Source: Streptomyces griseus subsp. griseus | Lineage (GTDB): Bacteria > Actinomycetota > Actinomycetes > Streptomycetales > Streptomycetaceae | Reading direction: 5' to 3' | Assembly (NCBI RefSeq): GCF_003610995.1 | Contig: NZ_CP032543.1 | Coordinates: 3,100,001 to 3,164,000 of the forward strand | DNA: 64,000 nucleotides | Shown here: piece by piece, positions 55,967 through 64,000 of the stretch | Numbering within the stretch: position 1 is the stretch's first letter | Layout: each line of letters begins with the position of its first letter | The notes under the pieces: model-generated | What the model was told of the DNA's origin: nothing | The model's database searches: none | What the model saw: only the letters and a program-made list of their open reading frames with translations | Translations under genes and position numbers: made by a program

Positions 55967-57874
55967 TTGACCTCAGCGCCACCGCTCTCCCCGCTCACCA
56001 CCAGCGAAGCCCTCCCCCTCGACGGCCACCTCGTCCACCTGCCGCCCGCCCCACCCGCAGGCCTCGCCACGGCGACCGAGGTCGTCCGCGACCACCTCAC
56101 CCGGCTCGGCGCCCGGTTCGGCCCCGATGCCGGGCCCTGGCACGGGGGCGGAAGCCCGCACACGGCGCACGACCGGTACGGGACGACCGGCCCGGAGACC
56201 GTCATCGGCCTCGGCGGCCCGCACCACTCCCGGGGGACGGACCTGACGCTGCGGGGCTGGCCCACCGGCGACCCGACCCCGTTCGACGAGACCACCGCCC
56301 AGGCGGCGACCGGGCTGATGGCCCTCCACGGCCGGGCCAACGGCGGCCCCCGCCCGCTCGGCACCGACTACCTCTCCACCCTCGCCGGAACCGTCGCCAC
56401 CCAGGCCCTCCTGGCCGCCGCCCTCTCCGGCCTGCGCTCCACCCCCGTCCGCTCGGCCCGGGTCAGCGTGGCGGAGGCGGCGCTGTTCTCGCTGGGCCCG
56501 TACGTGGCCGCCGCCACGGCCGGGGACCAGCCGGAGGAGGTCCCCACCCCGCCCTACCGCCGCGCCGCCCGGCCACCGTTCCGCTCGGCCGACGGGGTGC
56601 GGTTCGAGGTGGAGGCGCTCGAAGTGCAGCCCTGGCGCGACTTCTGGAAGGCGGCCGGAGCCCCCGCCAAGGACATCGCCAACAGCTGGCGGGCCTTCGC
56701 CGCACGCTCCTCGCGGGCCGCGTCCCCGCTGATCACGACGCTCGCCCAGTGCGCCGCCCGCCACCGCTACGCCGATCTCCAGCTCCTCGCCGAGCGGACC
56801 GGGATGGGCATCTGCGCCCTGCGCACGCTCGCGGACCGGCGCGCCGACAGCGACGTACGGTACGACGACGACCCCTGGGAGCTGCGCGAACTCCCCCGCG
56901 ACGAGGGCGACGGCCCGACACCACGCCCGTACGCCGCCTCCCGCCCCCACACCGGCTTCCCGCAGCTCCCCCTCGGCGGCCTGCGCATCGTCGAGTCCAC
57001 CCGGCACGTCCAGGGCCCGCTGGCCACCTCCGTGCTCCAGGCGCTCGGCGCCCACGTCGTCCGGATCGAACAGCCGGGCGGCGACCCGGCACGCGGAGCG
57101 GCACCGTCGGCGGGCGGGGTCTCGGCCCGGTTCACGGCGCTCAACGCGGGCAAGGAGGTCCGCGAGATCGACATCCGTACGGCGGCGGGGCGCCGCGCGG
57201 TCGCCGAGACCGTGGCGGAGGCGGACGTCTTCCTGCACACCTGGGCCCCCGGCGAGGCGGCCCGGCTCCGCCTCGACGAGGCGGACCTGGCCCGCGCCCG
57301 CCCCGGGCTGATCTACGCCTGGGCCTCCGCCTGGGACCGCGCACCCGACGGGCCGCGCCCGCCGGGGACCGACCCCATGGTCCAGGCGTGGTCGGGGGTC
57401 GCCGACACCGTACGGACGCCCGACGGGAACCCGGCCCCCTCGCTGGTGACCCTGCTGGACATCCTGGGCGGCCACCTGGCGGCCGAATCCGTCCTGGCGG
57501 CTCTGCTGGCCCGCGAGTCGGGGGCGGCGAGGGGGCGGCTGCGCGTCGACTCCTCGCTGCTCGGCGCCTCCCGGGTGCTGCTGCGGCCCCTGCTGCGCGG
57601 CCTGGACGAGAGCCCCGGGACACCACCGACGGCGCCCGGTCTCGTCGCCCCGACCGCCGACGGCCTGATCGCGGTCGGCGCGGACGCCAGAACGACCCCG
57701 GCCGAACTCGCCGCCGCGCCCTCCGCCACCTGGCTCAAGCGGTTCCACGCGGCCGGGGTCCCGGCCCGTGAGGTGGTCACCGACATCGCCTCGCTCCCCC
57801 AGGACCCCGCGCTCTCCGCGTACTTCACCCACGACGGCTGCGCCCGGCCCACACCCCCCTGGAGCTTCTCGTGA
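55967..57874 (+). CDS. CoA transferase (CaiB/BaiF-like), two-domain form
   Basis: A 635-residue protein, longer than the usual 400 of class III CoA transferases. The second half (about 335-635) has the typical start LGGLRIVESTRHVQGPLATS, VRIEQPGGDPARG, LNAGKEV and the region of the catalytic Asp (LLDILGGHLAAESV). The first half carries the family's other portion (PPFRSADG, QPWRDFWKAAGAP), so the layout is duplicated or permuted. The start is a TTG at 55967 behind a strong GGAGG site. The iron box upstream makes it iron-repressed, unusual for this family. GTGA overlap with the next gene. Confidence 0.85.
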   Translation: MTSAPPLSPLTTSEALPLDGHLVHLPPAPPAGLATATEVVRDHLTRLGARFGPDAGPWHGGGSPHTAHDRYGTTGPETVIGLGGPHHSRGTDLTLRGWPTGDPTPFDETTAQAATGLMALHGRANGGPRPLGTDYLSTLAGTVATQALLAAALSGLRSTPVRSARVSVAEAALFSLGPYVAAATAGDQPEEVPTPPYRRAARPPFRSADGVRFEVEALEVQPWRDFWKAAGAPAKDIANSWRAFAARSSRAASPLITTLAQCAARHRYADLQLLAERTGMGICALRTLADRRADSDVRYDDDPWELRELPRDEGDGPTPRPYAASRPHTGFPQLPLGGLRIVESTRHVQGPLATSVLQALGAHVVRIEQPGGDPARGAAPSAGGVSARFTALNAGKEVREIDIRTAAGRRAVAETVAEADVFLHTWAPGEAARLRLDEADLARARPGLIYAWASAWDRAPDGPRPPGTDPMVQAWSGVADTVRTPDGNPAPSLVTLLDILGGHLAAESVLAALLARESGAARGRLRVDSSLLGASRVLLRPLLRGLDESPGTPPTAPGLVAPTADGLIAVGADARTTPAELAAAPSATWLKRFHAAGVPAREVVTDIASLPQDPALSAYFTHDGCARPTPPWSFS

Positions 57875-59220
57875 CCGCCGCCACCGCCCCCGTACGGACC
57901 GACGCACAGCCCGCCGACGGCAGCCCGGCCGACCCGCAACGCCACCACGACAGCCCGGCCGACCCGCAGCGCGCCCATGGCAGCCACGGTCCGCAGCGCA
58001 CCGAGGAGGGCCCCGGTCCGCAGCCCACCGATGCCGGCCCGGCCGGCCTCCGGCGCCCCGCGACCACCACCCCCGTGTCCCCCGACCCGCAGCGCGCCGA
58101 GGGCGGCCTCCGGCTGCCCGCCCCGGCGCTCTCGCACGACGAGGCGGTCGCCGCCGCCCGGGCGATCGCGCCCCGGCTCGCGGCGTACGCGGCCGAGGCC
58201 GACCGGCTGCGCACCCTGCCCGCCGAGGCCGTCCGGCTCCTGGACGAGGCGCGCCTCTTCGACGTCCTGACCCCGCGGGTCTGGGGCGGCGGCGGTCTCG
58301 GCTTCGCCACCGCGCTCCTCACCACGGAGGAGCTGTCCCGGGGCTGCGCCTCGGTGGGGTGGCTGCGCGCGGTCATGGGCGGCAACACCTGGGCCGTCGC
58401 GCAGTTCCCCGTGGAGGCGCGCCAGGAGGTCTTCTCCGCCGCCTCCAGCCGCGTCGCCCTCCAGCTGAAGCTCGCCGGGCCGCCCGCCCGGCGCGTCCCG
58501 GGCGGCTATCTGCTGCGCGGGATGTGGGGCCGCTTCTGCTCCGGCATCGACCACGCCGAGTGGATCGTCGCCGGGGTGAGCGCACCGCCCGCACCCGGCG
58601 CCGGACCGGAGCCCCACGTCGTCCTCCTCCCGCAGGAGCGGACCGTGGGCATCGACGACTGGCACACCAGCGGCCTGCGCGGTACGGGCAGCCGCTCGTT
58701 CACCGTCCCCGAACTCCTCGTCCCCGAACACCGGGTGCTCCCGCTCAGCGCCCTCGACCCGGTCAACCCCTCGCCGCACGGCCGCCCGAGGACGGTCCCG
58801 TACCGGATGGCGTTCGCGGCCGTCGGCACGGTGGCGCTCGCGGGCGTCCTCCTGGGCGCGGCACGGGCGGCCCTGGACGGCTACGCGGGCTCACTGGGCA
58901 GCGGCGGCGGTACGGGACGCCTCGACGTCTCCGCGCTCACCGCCACGGTGGACACCGCACGGGCGCTGCTCCTCGCCGACCTGGAGACCCTCGCCGTCTC
59001 CTCCGCCCCGGGCGGCACCCCGGAGGAGCGGGCCCGGATGCGCCGCGACATCGCGTACGCGGGGACGCGGTGCCGGGAGGTCGTCAACGCGGTGTACGAG
59101 GCGTCCGGTTCGGCCGTGATCTACGACGACGCACCGGTCCAGCGGATCTGGCGCGACGCCAACGCGGCCGCCCAGCACCCCGCGTTCGACCTCCGCCGCT
59201 GGGGCGCGACGCCCTCCTGA
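57871..59220 (+). CDS. Acyl-CoA dehydrogenase-like flavoprotein
   Basis: A 449-residue flavoprotein of the acyl-CoA dehydrogenase superfamily. A low-complexity leader of about 80 residues with a duplicated SPADPQR unit is followed by an N-terminal helical domain (LFDVLTPRVWGGGGLGFATA), a beta domain (MWGRFCSGIDHAEWIVAG, TSGLRGTGSRSFTV) and a C-terminal helical domain. The features resemble the HpaB/HsaA-like monooxygenase branch at least as much as dehydrogenases, and the catalytic Glu is not obvious. The GTG overlaps the CoA-transferase stop, so the pair is co-translated under iron control. It may modify a siderophore or an acyl-CoA; this is inference. Confidence 0.82.
   Translation: MTAATAPVRTDAQPADGSPADPQRHHDSPADPQRAHGSHGPQRTEEGPGPQPTDAGPAGLRRPATTTPVSPDPQRAEGGLRLPAPALSHDEAVAAARAIAPRLAAYAAEADRLRTLPAEAVRLLDEARLFDVLTPRVWGGGGLGFATALLTTEELSRGCASVGWLRAVMGGNTWAVAQFPVEARQEVFSAASSRVALQLKLAGPPARRVPGGYLLRGMWGRFCSGIDHAEWIVAGVSAPPAPGAGPEPHVVLLPQERTVGIDDWHTSGLRGTGSRSFTVPELLVPEHRVLPLSALDPVNPSPHGRPRTVPYRMAFAAVGTVALAGVLLGAARAALDGYAGSLGSGGGTGRLDVSALTATVDTARALLLADLETLAVSSAPGGTPEERARMRRDIAYAGTRCREVVNAVYEASGSAVIYDDAPVQRIWRDANAAAQHPAFDLRRWGATPS
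57921..57968. repeat. 30-nt period direct repeat in the acyl-CoA dehydrogenase-like gene
   Basis: An 18-nt sequence, CAGCCCGGCCGACCCGCA, is exact at 57921-57938 and 57951-57968. It encodes the repeated SPADPQ in the leader. Confidence 0.8.
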
Positions 59221-59235
59221 GGGGCCATCCGAACG

Positions 59236-59270
59236 GGGGCGGACCGCTGCCACGGACAGCGGCCCGCCCC
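59236..59270. terminator. Bidirectional hairpin between the flavoprotein and HTH genes
   Basis: A 14-bp stem with one mismatch (59236-59249 and 59257-59270) and a 7-nt loop, between the convergent stops at 59220 and 59284. Confidence 0.7.
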
Positions 59271-59283
59271 TCCCCCGCCTCCG

Positions 59284-60636
59284 TCAACCCGCCCGGTACG
59301 GCTCCCACTTCACCTCGTCGTTGCCGTACGTGTACATCGGCCGCCCGCGCATCCCGCTCGTCCGGAACGGCTTCCCCTGGTCGTCGATCCGCAGCGTCCC
59401 CTCACGCCCGCCGCTGCTCCACTTGAGCTCCAGGTACCAGGTGACGTCGTACCCGGTGGTCTTCATGTCGAGGTCGAAGACCTCCACGTCCTCGGAGGTC
59501 ACCTTGAACGGGAAGGGCCGGGCCGGGAGCGTCCGGTCGCCCTGCGTCCCCGGCACGGGGGTGACGACCGGGTGCCCGGCGTCGAGGTCGGAGGCGAACG
59601 TCTGGGGGGAGATGCCGCTGCCGCAGCCGTTCCCCATCAGATACGCCGGCCAGGGCAGCGGAGTCTCGCGGGACACCACCCGCACGAACAGGCCCTTGAG
59701 GACGACCGCCTCGCGCGCGGTGCCCTGCACGGTCAGCTGGAGGAGCGTGTTCCCGCCCTCGACCCCGCCGTACTTCCGCGCCCAGCCGCGCCGGTCCTGC
59801 GGAGGCGGCGGCGGATCGATGCCCTCCGGCCCCCGGTTCAGCAGGTAGAACTGCCCGCAGGGCTCCTCCCAGTTGTACGAGGAGATGGTGACGGCCGGGG
59901 GCGCGCCGAGGCCCGTACCAGCGCCGCCCCGGGACCGCTTCGTACCGGAGCCGCCGGGTGTGCCGGGCTCCGCCGGGGGCGCTGCGGACGGGGTGCCGGA
60001 CGACGCGGACGGGGAGGCGCTCACCGAGGGGAAGCCGGAGGGCCGGGGGTCGGTGGCGGTGGGCGGCACGGAGGTGTCGTCGTCCGCCCGGACGCCCCGG
60101 CGCTCAGCGGCGGCGCCGCCCTCCGCCCGCGACCCGACGAGGTCGGCGGCGACGACGCCGGTGGGCACCAGGAGGGCGGCGACCCCGGCGGCGGCGATGA
60201 GCACCCGCGTACGCCGGGAGAGCCGGGCCCAGGGGGAGCGGCCACCCGCTCCATCGGCGGACGGCTCAACCGTGACGACGGGGGGCACGGGCGCCGGTAC
60301 GGGCTCAGGCACGGGCGCAGACACCGGCGCGGGCACGGACGCCGACGGAACCGGCCCCACCGCCTCCGCTCCCGCAACCGCAGGCCGCCGCCGGGCCGCG
60401 TCCGCCACGATCCACCGCCGGTGCACCTCCACCAGCTCGTCCCCCGCCGCCCCGCACAGCCGGGCGAACCTCTCGACCGGGGCGTACTCGTTCGGCACCG
60501 CGTCACCGTTGCAGTACCGGTGCAGGGTCGACGTACTGACGTGCAGTCTCCCCGCCAGCACCCCGTAGCTACGCCCCGAACGGTCCTTCAGTTCCTTCAG
60601 CAGGGCCGCGAAATGCTCGGCCTCCGGCGTCGCCAC
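59284..60636 (-). CDS. Membrane-anchored XRE-family HTH protein
   Basis: A 450-residue protein with an N-terminal helix-turn-helix (about 10-60, SYGVLAGRLHVSTSTLHRYCNG), a Pro/Val/Ala-rich linker, one transmembrane helix (about 145-165, VLIAAAGVAALLVPTGVVAA), a second Pro/Ser-rich stretch and an outer domain of about 180 residues with two Cys (EEPCGQFYLL; NGCGSG). A cytoplasmic DNA-binding domain joined to an extracellular sensor is a familiar Streptomyces layout. GTG at 60636. It is divergent from the DUF4232 lipoprotein, its possible target or partner. Confidence 0.87.
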   Translation of the reverse strand: MATPEAEHFAALLKELKDRSGRSYGVLAGRLHVSTSTLHRYCNGDAVPNEYAPVERFARLCGAAGDELVEVHRRWIVADAARRRPAVAGAEAVGPVPSASVPAPVSAPVPEPVPAPVPPVVTVEPSADGAGGRSPWARLSRRTRVLIAAAGVAALLVPTGVVAADLVGSRAEGGAAAERRGVRADDDTSVPPTATDPRPSGFPSVSASPSASSGTPSAAPPAEPGTPGGSGTKRSRGGAGTGLGAPPAVTISSYNWEEPCGQFYLLNRGPEGIDPPPPPQDRRGWARKYGGVEGGNTLLQLTVQGTAREAVVLKGLFVRVVSRETPLPWPAYLMGNGCGSGISPQTFASDLDAGHPVVTPVPGTQGDRTLPARPFPFKVTSEDVEVFDLDMKTTGYDVTWYLELKWSSGGREGTLRIDDQGKPFRTSGMRGRPMYTYGNDEVKWEPYRAG

Positions 60637-60834
60637 GACGGCGTTCCCTTCCTTGGTCCGTCCCGGAACGGCGTTCCAGGGACGCAGAATTCCCGCAGGT
60701 CACCGTATGCGTAGACGTTCCAGCGTCCCCAATGGTTCGCCAGGCGTTGCGGCCGGAATCAGCCACCCCACAAGCTCGGACCAGACCAGACCGCAGCACC
60801 GGCCGATCCACCGAACACGGGGAGCACCAGCACC

Positions 60835-61524
60835 ATGCGCACCAACCGCATCCGCACCACCGCACTCGCCGCCACCGCACTCGTGGCCACCCTCTCGCTG
60901 ACCGCCTGCGGCGGCGAGGACCGGGCCATGGGGACCAGGTCGGCCGGCTCCGCCGGGACGGCGGCCCCCGCGGCGACGAGCACCGACGACCAGGCCCGGA
61001 TGGACGCGCCGGAGGCCGGCGCGCCCGAGACGCAGACCGTCCCCGCCGAAGGGAAGCGCGTCGGCGGCGACGGCAGGCCCCGGAGCGGGAAGCCGGGAGC
61101 GGCGGCCCCGATCCCGGCCTGCACTCCCAAGAACGCGACGGTCAAGGTCTCCAAGGTGAGCCGCCCGATCAACCACCTGCTGCTCACGGTGACCAACACC
61201 GGCTCCAAGGACTGTGCCGCGTACCACGCGCCCTACCTCCGCTTCGACGACGCGCAGGCGGTGTACCCGATCCTCGACGACAGCAAGCCGCAGGCCGTCG
61301 TTCTGCTCTCCCCCGGCGAGAAGGCGTACGCGGGCATCGCGCTGCTCGGCGAGCCCGGCGAGGACAAGCCGGTCAGGAGCGACAACCTCGGCGTGATCAT
61401 GGTCGACAGGAACAGCGAGCCCAAGGGCGAGGCCACGCTGAAGCTCCCGGCGAAGACCTACACCGACAGCCGGGGCTTCGTCACCCACTGGCAGTCGGAC
61501 ATCGAGACCGCACTGATGTTCTGA
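60835..61524 (+). CDS. DUF4232 domain lipoprotein
   Basis: A 229-residue exported protein with a lipobox (LSLTACGGE, Cys at about 25), an Ala/Gly/Pro-rich linker and a C-terminal DUF4232 domain of about 130 residues. This domain begins IPACTPKNATVKV, has a second Cys in KDCAAYHAP and ends in beta strands. GGAG precedes the ATG at 60835. Function unknown; cell-envelope location. It is divergent from the membrane-anchored HTH gene. Confidence 0.88.
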   Translation: MRTNRIRTTALAATALVATLSLTACGGEDRAMGTRSAGSAGTAAPAATSTDDQARMDAPEAGAPETQTVPAEGKRVGGDGRPRSGKPGAAAPIPACTPKNATVKVSKVSRPINHLLLTVTNTGSKDCAAYHAPYLRFDDAQAVYPILDDSKPQAVVLLSPGEKAYAGIALLGEPGEDKPVRSDNLGVIMVDRNSEPKGEATLKLPAKTYTDSRGFVTHWQSDIETALMF

Positions 61525-61529
61525 GCCGA

Positions 61530-61652
61530 GAGGCGTCGTCGGGGAACACCGCCGCCGTCCACGTCCGTGACTCGAAGGTCACCGAGGTCCCGGCCTTCAC
61601 CGTCGCGCCCAGGGCCTGGACGGCGTTCGCCGCCTACGCGGCCACCGCCTGA
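61530..61652 (+). pseudogene. DUF397 gene remnant (C-terminal end only)
   Basis: Immediately downstream of the DUF4232 gene a short frame reads SSGNTAAVHVRDSKVTEVPAF and VAPRAWTAFAAYAATA, then TGA at 61650. This is the end of a DUF397 domain (VRDSK, then the W-x-A-F tail). No start or N-terminal half is present. DUF397 proteins normally accompany XRE-type regulators, so this is probably a decayed partner of the HTH gene nearby. Confidence 0.7.
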
Positions 61653-61668
61653 CCCCTCACCGCCCTCC

Positions 61669-62235
61669 TCATGCCCGGACCGTCTCGTAACGGAGCATCG
61701 CGACCCCGTTCCCGAAGGTCCGGGCCTCCAGCAGCCGGAGCATCTGCCGCTCCTCGGTGTCCCGGAAGAAGCGGCGGCCCCGGCCGAGGACGACGGGGTG
61801 GACGTAGACCCGGTACTCGTCGATCAGGTCGGCCTGCCGGAACGACTCCAGCAGCTCCGCCCCGCCGACCGCCAGGTCCCCCGAGGCGGCGTCCCGCAGA
61901 CCGCGCACCTGCTCGGGGTCGACCTCGTGCAACAGCGTCGCGTTCGGGCCCACGCGCTCCAGCGTCCGCGAGAAGACGAACTTCGGCGTGTCCCGCCAGA
62001 TCCCCGCGAACTCGGCCATCGGGCCCTCGTTCGCCGGGTCCTGATCGGCGGTCGGCCAGAACTCCTCCATCAACTCGTAGGTCACACGCCCTTCCACGAA
62101 CCCGCCCATGGTCCGGAAGTAGTCGTTGAAGTGCTGGTGCAGCTCCTCGTCGACGGTGTGCCAGTCGATGTCGTGATCGGGCCCCTCGAAGAATCCGTCG
62201 AGGGAGAGCGAAATGGAGGTGATGATCCTGTTCAC
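61669..62235 (-). CDS. Dihydrofolate reductase family protein (RibD C-terminal-like)
   Basis: A 188-residue reductase-fold protein. It starts NRIITSISLSLDGFFEGPDH and has GRVTYELMEEFWP, DLAVGGAELLESF (cofactor loop) and DEYRVYVHPVVLGRG, the standard marks of the YyaP/RibD-C family. The substrate is unknown; such genes are widespread and rarely make folate. AGGAG with 5-nt spacing precedes the GTG at 62235, so it is an independent gene, although the reading frame is open far upstream. Confidence 0.9.
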   Translation of the reverse strand: MNRIITSISLSLDGFFEGPDHDIDWHTVDEELHQHFNDYFRTMGGFVEGRVTYELMEEFWPTADQDPANEGPMAEFAGIWRDTPKFVFSRTLERVGPNATLLHEVDPEQVRGLRDAASGDLAVGGAELLESFRQADLIDEYRVYVHPVVLGRGRRFFRDTEERQMLRLLEARTFGNGVAMLRYETVRA

Positions 62236-63090
62236 GGCGGCTCCTGCCGGATCGGCCCGGCCGGCGGTGGCCGGGCTCCACACAACGGGGCTTGACGATA
62301 CGTCCCCGCCACCCGCCCCACCGGGAGATGAGCCCTCCCACGACCGGCGTCGGCGCACGGGAGGCGGCCCGGCCTGCCGTGGACGCATGATCATCCGCGT
62401 CATGCGGTACCCCGTCCACCCACGGCCGACCGGCGATCGCCGGTCGCCGGTCGGCCGTACGGCGAGGAGACGCGCGAGAGCGTCGGTGACGGGCTCGGCG
62501 CGGTCGGGCAGGTGGACACGGGCCCAGCCGGTGACCAGACCGAGGAAGTCGGCGAGATCGCGCCCCACCCCGTCCAGCAGCCGGCGCAGTTCGGCGGCGG
62601 ACACCTCGATGGCGGGGCTGTCGCTCCGCTCCATGTCCACGACCAGCCGGACGGAGTCGCCGGACACCTCGACGACGGGGCCGGGGTCGTGTCCGAGGAA
62701 GACCTGTCCGGTGCCGTCGATGGCCTTGTGGACATCGCGCCAGTCCTCCAGCCCGCTGCAGCAGCCGGGGAGCAGGGTGACCCCGGTCGAGTTGTCCACC
62801 ACTCGCAGGCCACCGGCGGCGCAGAGGCCGTCGAAGGTCAACAGCCCGTGCAGGAAGGAGGCGAGTGGGTCCGCCGGGCGTGGCGGTCGGTCGTCCCCCG
62901 CATCGGCACCGGGATCGAGGCCGTTGCACCCGGCGATGAGCATGAGTGCCGTCCCGACCTCGGCGGGAGTGAGCCGACCGCTGAGTGCCAGGTATCCGGG
63001 CGACTCGCCGCCGGCGGCAGGCCGGACCGGCTCCACGACCGGCCAGAGCGTGAAGTCATCAGGGCGGTACGTCTCCAGGACAGCCTCCAT
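62236..63090 (-). CDS. Hypothetical protein reading without a stop into the DHFR-like gene
   Basis: From the ATG at 63090 (MEAVLETYRPDDFTLWPVV) a frame with normal Streptomyces coding character runs to about 62470 (WARVHLPDRAEPVTDALARLLA). After that third-position GC falls and the sequence becomes Arg/Pro/Gly-rich, but no stop occurs before the DHFR-like gene in the same frame. The natural end was probably near 62400, where another frame has TGA, so a small indel near 62430-62480 is likely. Acidic and soluble, with GCCSGLEDWRD; no family recognised. Confidence 0.55.
62422..62458 (-). terminator. Hairpin between the hypothetical and DHFR-like genes
   Basis: A 15-bp perfect stem (62422-62436 and 62444-62458) with a 7-nt loop. 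It lies where the coding signal of the upstream hypothetical gene fades, so it may be that gene's terminator. Confidence 0.5.
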
Positions 63091-63230
63091 CACGATCACC
63101 CGGCCGAGTCTCCTCCGTCGTCTCCCGCACGGCACCAGCTTTTCCGGGTGCCCGGCGGGCCGCCCTGTTTCACGGACCACCGCCCCGACCGCACGGGGCG
63201 TTGTCAGTGCCGCCCCCTAGGCTCCCCACC

Positions 63231-64000
63231 ATGGCGACGCTCCCGAACCCTCTGCCCGACCTGACCTCCTCCGGTCTGGAACTCCCGCCCGGCTCCCTGG
63301 TGGATGCCACGCTGGACGGCCCCTGGCCCGAGCCGCTGCTCTGGTACGCGGACGGTCCGGCGGCCCCGCCCGACTGGCCGCGGCTGAGGGCGGCCGGGCG
63401 GCGGGTGGGGCTGCTGCCGGTGCTGGTCACGGGCGGCCACCGGGCCCAGTGGCCCGAGGACTGGGACCTGTGCCCGGACAGCACGTCGTATCCCGGCGAC
63501 CACGACGCGGACGAGGTCCTCGCGGGCTACTGGACGGAGTACGCGGAAGACGAGCCGGGCGACGACGCGGCGGCTAAGGGCCCCGGCGAGGGGGCGGGGA
63601 GCGGACCGGCGGCCCCGGGCCCTGGCCCGGTCTCGCCCCGGCCCCGGCGGAGGAGTCCGGCGAGGACCCGGACGAGGCGGCCGCGGGCCTGGCGGGCGTG
63701 ATCACGGCCGACCCGGACAGCTGGCTCGGCGGGGCCCGGATGGCCCTCGTCCCGGCCCGCCGCAGCGCGGACATACCGGCGGCCATCGGCTGGTCCGGCC
63801 CGATGAACCACGAGAACGACGTGGCCCGGCTCTCCGCGGTGCTCCGCTCCTGGGAGGACCGCTACGACGCCCGGGTCGTGGCGCTCGGCTTCGACACCAT
63901 GATCGTCTCCGTGGGGCGCCCGCCGACCACCCCGGAGGAGGCCCGCGCGCTCGCCGCCGAGCACTACGCCTTCTGCCCGGACAACGTCGACCAGTCCCCG
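63231..64000 (+). CDS. DUF4253 family protein (frameshifted, cut by window edge)
   Basis: Starts at the ATG at 63231 (MATLPNPLPDLTSSGLELPP). The N-terminal part continues to about GPGPV near 63630, in a frame that would stop at 63701. The C-terminal part, with PAAIGWSGPMNHENDVARL, SWEDRYDARVVALGFDTM and EEARALAAEHYAFCPDN, reads in a frame shifted by one missing base, from LAPAPAEE at about 63632. This is the DUF4253 pattern. One extra base in the GC run at 63600-63635 joins the halves. The window ends before the stop. Function unknown. Confidence 0.75.

Noticed and set aside
1..64000. CRISPR arrays, tRNA genes, rRNA genes, transposases, phage integrase or att sites
   Set aside because: Scanned by eye on both strands: no spaced identical repeats, no T-loop GTTCGAATC-type tRNA ends and no transposase-like frames. 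A tRNAscan or Infernal run could still find something missed.

Overview
The window is 64 kb of a high-GC actinomycete chromosome, almost certainly Streptomyces. Third codon positions are nearly all G or C and GTG starts are common. Most genes sit in translationally coupled operons with ATGA or GTGA stop/start overlaps. Two 19-bp DmdR/IdeR-type iron boxes, DUF3558, DUF397 and DUF2637 families, a class I lysyl-tRNA synthetase and the futalosine menaquinone route all fit. I found no rRNA, tRNA, CRISPR array or insertion sequence.

Region 1 (974-18,935, minus strand) is an eight-gene nonribosomal peptide operon in which every junction overlaps. In order of transcription it encodes: NRPS C-A-PCP with an acidic pocket suited to a basic residue; NRPS C-A(Ser)-PCP-thioesterase fused to a whole MFS exporter; a stand-alone acyl-AMP ligase; NRPS C-A(Gly-like)-PCP; MbtH; a free carrier protein; a free condensation domain; and an N,N-dimethylformamidase-like protein with a beta-propeller-like tail. 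The thioesterase has Cys at its nucleophile position. A promoter with an overlapping DasR-like (dre) operator lies upstream. Two genes carry apparent one-base deletions. A TetR gene and the end of a VOC-family gene lie at the left edge.

Region 2 (19-28 kb) holds a dicarboxylate/amino-acid symporter, a DUF4229 membrane protein, a GNAT acetyltransferase, and a menaquinone block: mqnE, an Lrp/AsnC regulator, and UbiX-, UbiA- and UbiD-like genes, with a rhomboid protease inserted. Region 3 (28-35.8 kb) holds an aldehyde dehydrogenase and the cytochrome c maturation operon resA-ccdA-resB-ccsB, with a Tat lipoprotein of deacetylase type. Region 4 (35.9-40 kb) has an iron-box-controlled Fes-like siderophore esterase whose nucleophile Ser is Gly, a histidine phosphatase and hemL.

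Region 5 (40-48 kb) is mixed: conserved hypothetical genes, an AraC regulator, a Mut7-C protein, an SDR, rtcB and two DUF3558 lipoproteins. Region 6 (48.5-56 kb) holds a DUF2637 protein, lysS and argS (divergent) and a phospholipase D-like protein. Region 7 (55.8-64 kb) has an iron-box-controlled CoA-transferase/acyl-CoA dehydrogenase-like pair, a membrane-anchored HTH regulator, a DUF4232 lipoprotein, a DUF397 remnant, a DHFR-like reductase and a frameshifted DUF4253 gene that runs off the right edge.
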